A DNA stretch of 64,000 bases from Actinophytocola algeriensis. GTDB taxonomy: Bacteria > Actinomycetota > Actinomycetes > Mycobacteriales > Pseudonocardiaceae. The notes under the pieces were generated by a model. It was not told the origin of the DNA. It made no database searches and saw only the letters and a list, made by a program, of their open reading frames with translations. The DNA is taken from NCBI RefSeq assembly GCF_014203735.1, contig NZ_JACHJQ010000005.1, positions 186,001 through 250,000 on the forward strand, given 5' to 3'. The translations under genes were made by a program, and so were the position numbers. Shown here piece after piece: positions 61,509 to 64,000 of this stretch (positions are counted from its first letter, which is position 1; each line of letters starts with the position of its first letter).

Positions 61509-61817
61509 ATGGACTACGGACACGTCGTCGTGACGTTCACGACGGACAGCAAGCAGCTCGCCAACACCATGGCCGTCGAGGTCGCGGGCACAGCGTTCAC
61601 CTGCTGCGCGCACATCGAGGGTCCGATCAGGCGGGTCCACCGCTGGCACGGCCACAAGCACGCGACCGAGCAGTGGCGGGTGGAGATCGAGGTCACCGCC
61701 GACGGGGTCGACGAGCTGCTCGACCACATCGACGTCCACCACGGTGGCGAGGTACACGACCTCGTGGTGACCAAGAACGTGCGGCACCTCGTCGGCGAGC
61801 CCGCTGACGCGGGGTGA
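61509..61817 (+). CDS. CutA-like divalent-cation-tolerance family protein
   Basis: 102 residues. The pattern HVVVTFTTDSKQLANTMAVE, FTCCAHIEGPIRRVHRWHG, WRVEIEVTADGVDELLDHID, EVHDLVVTKNV follows CutA1, a small trimeric ferredoxin-like protein linked to metal tolerance. The canonical LAACV segment is TAFTCCAH here, and the W-x-G after it is WHG. GTG 61491 is an alternative start. TACCAT at 61496-61501 lies seven bases before the ATG. Confidence 0.65.
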   Translation: MDYGHVVVTFTTDSKQLANTMAVEVAGTAFTCCAHIEGPIRRVHRWHGHKHATEQWRVEIEVTADGVDELLDHIDVHHGGEVHDLVVTKNVRHLVGEPADAG

Positions 61818-61881
61818 CCGCACGCCGGGTAGTTGCGCTGCTCCCTCCGAGCTTTCCTTTGTGAGCCTCCGCTCGTCGGGC

Positions 61882-61948
61882 TGTCCTCGCCGGACGGGCG
61901 TCCTGCCGGACGGGCAGGTCTCTGGGATGGCCGGCAGCCTCGGGTGAG
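61882..61948 (+). repeat. Dispersed intergenic repeat, copy B
   Basis: Bases 61882-61915 match the minus strand of 23483-23516 exactly. Copy B lacks a 16-base insert of copy A, then continues with CAGGTCTCTGGGATGGCC and CTCGGGT. It lies in the 189-base gap between the CutA-like gene and the PRC-barrel gene. No gene is seen in that gap. Confidence 0.75.
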
Positions 61949-62006
61949 GTGTGGGGCGCGCTCCGGTGACGCGCGTGGCCGTGGTGCGTGCCACGTGGCG
62001 GGGCCG

Positions 62007-62357
62007 TCAGCGCCGGGCGAGGCGTCGTTCGGCGCCGGTGCCGTAGTCGAGTTCGTAGTGTGCGAAGACGGCGGGCTCGTCGGAGGCGAGGAGTTCGCCG
62101 TCGGTGTCGATGGACGGTGCCTCGCGAGCCAGTGCCTTCGCGTAGCGGACCCGGACCGCTTTCGGGGTGACGGTCGCGCCGAAGGCGGGCACGAAGACGA
62201 GCCGCTGCCTGCCGATCACACCCACCTTGACCGTCAGGAAGCTGGGTTCGTCGGTGATGGTGTCGACGTAGACGGCCTCGAGAGAACCGATGGACTTGTC
62301 CGCCGGGTCGATGACCTTCATGCCCACCCAGTCGCGCAGGCTCTCCGCAGGAAACAT
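62007..62357 (-). CDS. PRC-barrel domain protein
   Basis: 116 residues. The PRC-barrel core is visible (ESLRDWVGMKVIDPADKSIG, SLEAVYVDTITDEPSFLTVK, RLVFVPAFGATVTPKAVRVR). Such single-domain proteins bind RNA, photosynthetic subunits or other partners; this one has no known partner. A charged tail (AERRLARR) ends it. ATG 62357 is preferred; GTG 62381 in frame is possible. TATTCG ends six bases before the ATG. Confidence 0.8.
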   Translation of the reverse strand: MFPAESLRDWVGMKVIDPADKSIGSLEAVYVDTITDEPSFLTVKVGVIGRQRLVFVPAFGATVTPKAVRVRYAKALAREAPSIDTDGELLASDEPAVFAHYELDYGTGAERRLARR

Positions 62358-62394
62358 GACCTGCGAATACCCCGGCCTCACCTGCGCAAACGCG

Positions 62395-62432
62395 ACGTGG
62401 CCGCCGCGGCTGGGGTGCCGCGGCGGCCACGT
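62395..62432. terminator. Strong hairpin terminator
   Basis: ACGTGGCCGCCGCGGC at 62395-62410 pairs perfectly over 16 bp with 62417-62432 around a 6-base loop. It lies 15 bases past the stop of the M23 gene on the minus strand and insulates the PRC-barrel gene. Confidence 0.85.
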
Positions 62433-62447
62433 GAGCTGGAGTGTTCG

Positions 62448-63911
62448 TCAGCAGGGCGGGGTGCCGACGGGGCCGAGTCCGATGTAGCCGGTCCACCCGC
62501 TGGTGGACGTCCAGAACTTCTGGATCAGGTGGCCGGAGCTGTTCCGGGAGAAGACATCCATCCGCTGGTTGCCCCACGTGACGGCGGTCGGGCTGGTGGT
62601 GGTGTAGCCGCCGAAGTCCTGCGGCTCGTAGGTGGTGTAGTCCGCGCCGTCCGGCGTGTGCCACTGGACGAGGCTGTTGTCGTAGTGCCGCACGTAGATG
62701 TCCGCGCTCATGCCGCCTCGGGTGGTCGCGGCCGGCCTCCCGATGATGGCGTAGCCACGATCCACCCAGCTGTACCAGTTCGCGGTGTTGAGCCACATCA
62801 GCGTCATCAGGCTGCCGTCGGCGGCGCGCGCGTAGACGTTCATCCTGGTGCCGTCGGCACTGGCGACCGCCGCGGGTGCGCTGGTCGAGGTCACGCTCGA
62901 CGCGTTCAGGCCGATCTGGGCCCAGTGGTTGACCCAGCCGTCGGCGATGCTGAAGTGCCGGTAGACGATCTTGTTGGCGGTGTTCCGCGCGAAGACGTCG
63001 AAGCCGGTCTTGTACCGCATCGTGACCGCGGGTGAGGACGTGATGGTGTAGTCACCGAGGTCGGCCCACTCGTACCAGCTGTGGTCCGCGGTCCAGACGA
63101 GCTTCTTGAGCCGGTTGTCGATGCCCTGTGCGAACACGTCGATGCGGCTGCCGCCGCCGGACACCACAGCGGCCGGGTCGCCCTTGATCTTGGCGTTGCC
63201 GGCCAGGGTCGCCCAGCAACTCCACGCGCCGCCGGAGAAGTTGCGGTGCTTCAGGCGGCCGTCCGTGGTGGTGGCGAAGACATCGATCGAGCCGGTGGCA
63301 CGAGACACCGACGACAGGCCGGGCATCGTGGTCGGCGCCTGGGCACCACAGTTCTGGCTCACGAACCGCTCTTGGCCCGCCGAATAGTCGAACGCGTCGC
63401 CGTGGAACGACGCGGGCCGGATGTAGTCGGGCCAGCTCTGCCCGCTGCCGCGGTCGCGCAGCTCGAAGTGCAGGTGGGCGGAGATGCCGGATGAGTTGCC
63501 GTCGGTGTTGCCGAGGGTGCCGATCAGTTCGCCCTGCCGCACGGCCTCACCCGTGCTGACGGCCTTGCTGTCGAGGTGGGCGTACAGGGTGGTCCAGCCG
63601 TCGCCGTGGTTGATCTCCACGTAGTTGCCGTAGGCGGAACCCTCGTCGCCCGTCTGTCTGACCGTCCCCGCCGCCGCGGCGACGATGGGTTCCCCCAGGT
63701 CCTCGTTGCCGTCGGTGCCGGTCTTGTTGAAGTCGATCTCGTAGTTCCTGTGCGCGCTGCTCCCACTGGAGTTGCCGTCCCAGGAGGTGCCGCAGACGAA
63801 CGGCAGCTCGAGCGTCGGCGCGGCGGCATACGCCGGTGGCGCCAGCGCGACCGTCGACCCGATCATGGCCAGGCCGATCAGCGGACCGCACAGTTTCCGG
63901 ATTGCTTTCAT
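62448..63911 (-). CDS. Secreted M23 metallopeptidase with PLL-type beta-propeller
   Basis: 487 residues. Signal peptide LIGLAMIGSTVALAPPAYAA. The M23 domain (~30-155) has candidate zinc ligands His and Asp in SAHRNYEIDFNKTG and HLHFELRDRG (HxH), with GEPIVAAAAGTVRQTGDEGS, YGNYVEINHGDGWTTLYAHL between. From ~185 onward are seven ~48-residue units of the type IDVFATTTDGRLKHRNFSGG, WSCWATLAG..., typical of Photorhabdus PLL-like sugar-binding propellers. It probably cuts peptidoglycan cross-bridges, anchored to fucosylated or other glycans. ATG 63911 is supported by the signal peptide, with a weak GGAT upstream. Confidence 0.88.
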   Translation of the reverse strand: MKAIRKLCGPLIGLAMIGSTVALAPPAYAAAPTLELPFVCGTSWDGNSSGSSAHRNYEIDFNKTGTDGNEDLGEPIVAAAAGTVRQTGDEGSAYGNYVEINHGDGWTTLYAHLDSKAVSTGEAVRQGELIGTLGNTDGNSSGISAHLHFELRDRGSGQSWPDYIRPASFHGDAFDYSAGQERFVSQNCGAQAPTTMPGLSSVSRATGSIDVFATTTDGRLKHRNFSGGAWSCWATLAGNAKIKGDPAAVVSGGGSRIDVFAQGIDNRLKKLVWTADHSWYEWADLGDYTITSSPAVTMRYKTGFDVFARNTANKIVYRHFSIADGWVNHWAQIGLNASSVTSTSAPAAVASADGTRMNVYARAADGSLMTLMWLNTANWYSWVDRGYAIIGRPAATTRGGMSADIYVRHYDNSLVQWHTPDGADYTTYEPQDFGGYTTTSPTAVTWGNQRMDVFSRNSSGHLIQKFWTSTSGWTGYIGLGPVGTPPC

Positions 63912-64000
63912 GATCCGATCGCACCACCGGCCCGCCCATAGCCAGCCCAATCCGCGCATACGAGCACAGCGGCGACGTATCGGTCGGTGGTCGACGGCCA
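63912..64000. other. Window end without a recognisable gene
   Basis: The last 89 bases are the upstream region of the M23 gene. No convincing reading frame or promoter is seen. Confidence 0.5.

Overview
The window is GC-rich DNA from an actinomycete. Coding third positions are almost all G or C, GTG starts are frequent, and several genes look leaderless, with a TAnnnT box six or seven bases before the start codon. The gene content (SAV2177/DUF574-type methyltransferase, SigE-family sigma factor, PASTA-less Ser/Thr kinase, GAF-SpoIIE phosphatase, substrate-binding/VWA protein starting VGRHSS, secreted ricin-lectin hydrolases) fits a soil member of the Pseudonocardiales such as Lentzea, Saccharothrix or Actinosynnema. 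That placement is inference. I saw no tRNA, rRNA, CRISPR array, insertion sequence or prophage.

Layout. 1-12.4 kb: signalling and housekeeping. It holds a partial PucR-type regulator divergent from a DadA-like FAD oxidoreductase, a short Gre-factor homologue, an ECF sigma factor with a built-in zinc-finger/membrane tail, a phosphotransferase, a methyltransferase, an F420-type reductase, a Ser/Thr kinase, a GAF-SpoIIE phosphatase, and a SigE-family sigma factor with its overlapping partner. 12.5-21 kb: a secreted glycan-degradation island with a GH78 rhamnosidase and two tandem GH30 enzymes carrying different carbohydrate-binding modules, divergent from a LacI regulator. 21-25 kb: a class A PBP and a secreted S33 peptidase. 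25.4-30.7 kb: a sugar ABC transporter divergent from a LacI regulator and an aldo/keto reductase, with matching TTTCGAAA operators at both promoters. 30.8-39.5 kb: a VWA/substrate-binding protein, a membrane molybdopterin oxidoreductase facing a fasciclin lipoprotein, an amino-acid ABC system with a fused receptor-permease, and a pentapeptide-repeat gene fused to a type VII secretion (EccC-like) ATPase but broken by a one-base frameshift.

39.5-50.6 kb is one long minus-strand operon of nine tightly coupled genes: Lrp-type regulator, polysaccharide-deacetylase-fold hydrolase, SDR, peptide-type ABC importer (receptor, permease, permease-ATPase fusion, ATPase), zinc metalloprotease and M20 amidohydrolase. 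It looks like a scavenging pathway for a peptide-like or N-acylated amide. 50.8-53.5 kb: a secreted SGNH esterase with a ricin-lectin tail facing a secreted beta-helix protein.

The most striking locus is 53696-54706 (minus). It is a double carboxymuconolactone-decarboxylase/AhpD-like protein whose second active-site cysteine codon is an in-frame UGA. The residues around it keep the exact spacing of the AhpD active site (E-x11-C-x2-U-x3-H). A perfect 8-bp hairpin with a G-first loop lies 9 bases after the UGA, as expected of a bacterial SECIS element. I read this as a selenoprotein that conventional gene calling would split in two.

54.8-64 kb: a GNAT acetyltransferase with a membrane protein, a MerR-HEAT regulator with a HEAT-repeat partner, an MFS exporter with its TetR repressor and paired operators, a fatty-acid desaturase, a CutA-like protein, a PRC-barrel protein and a secreted M23 peptidase with a PLL-type propeller. 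A dispersed intergenic repeat occurs at 23.45-23.52 kb and again, inverted, at 61.88-61.95 kb.
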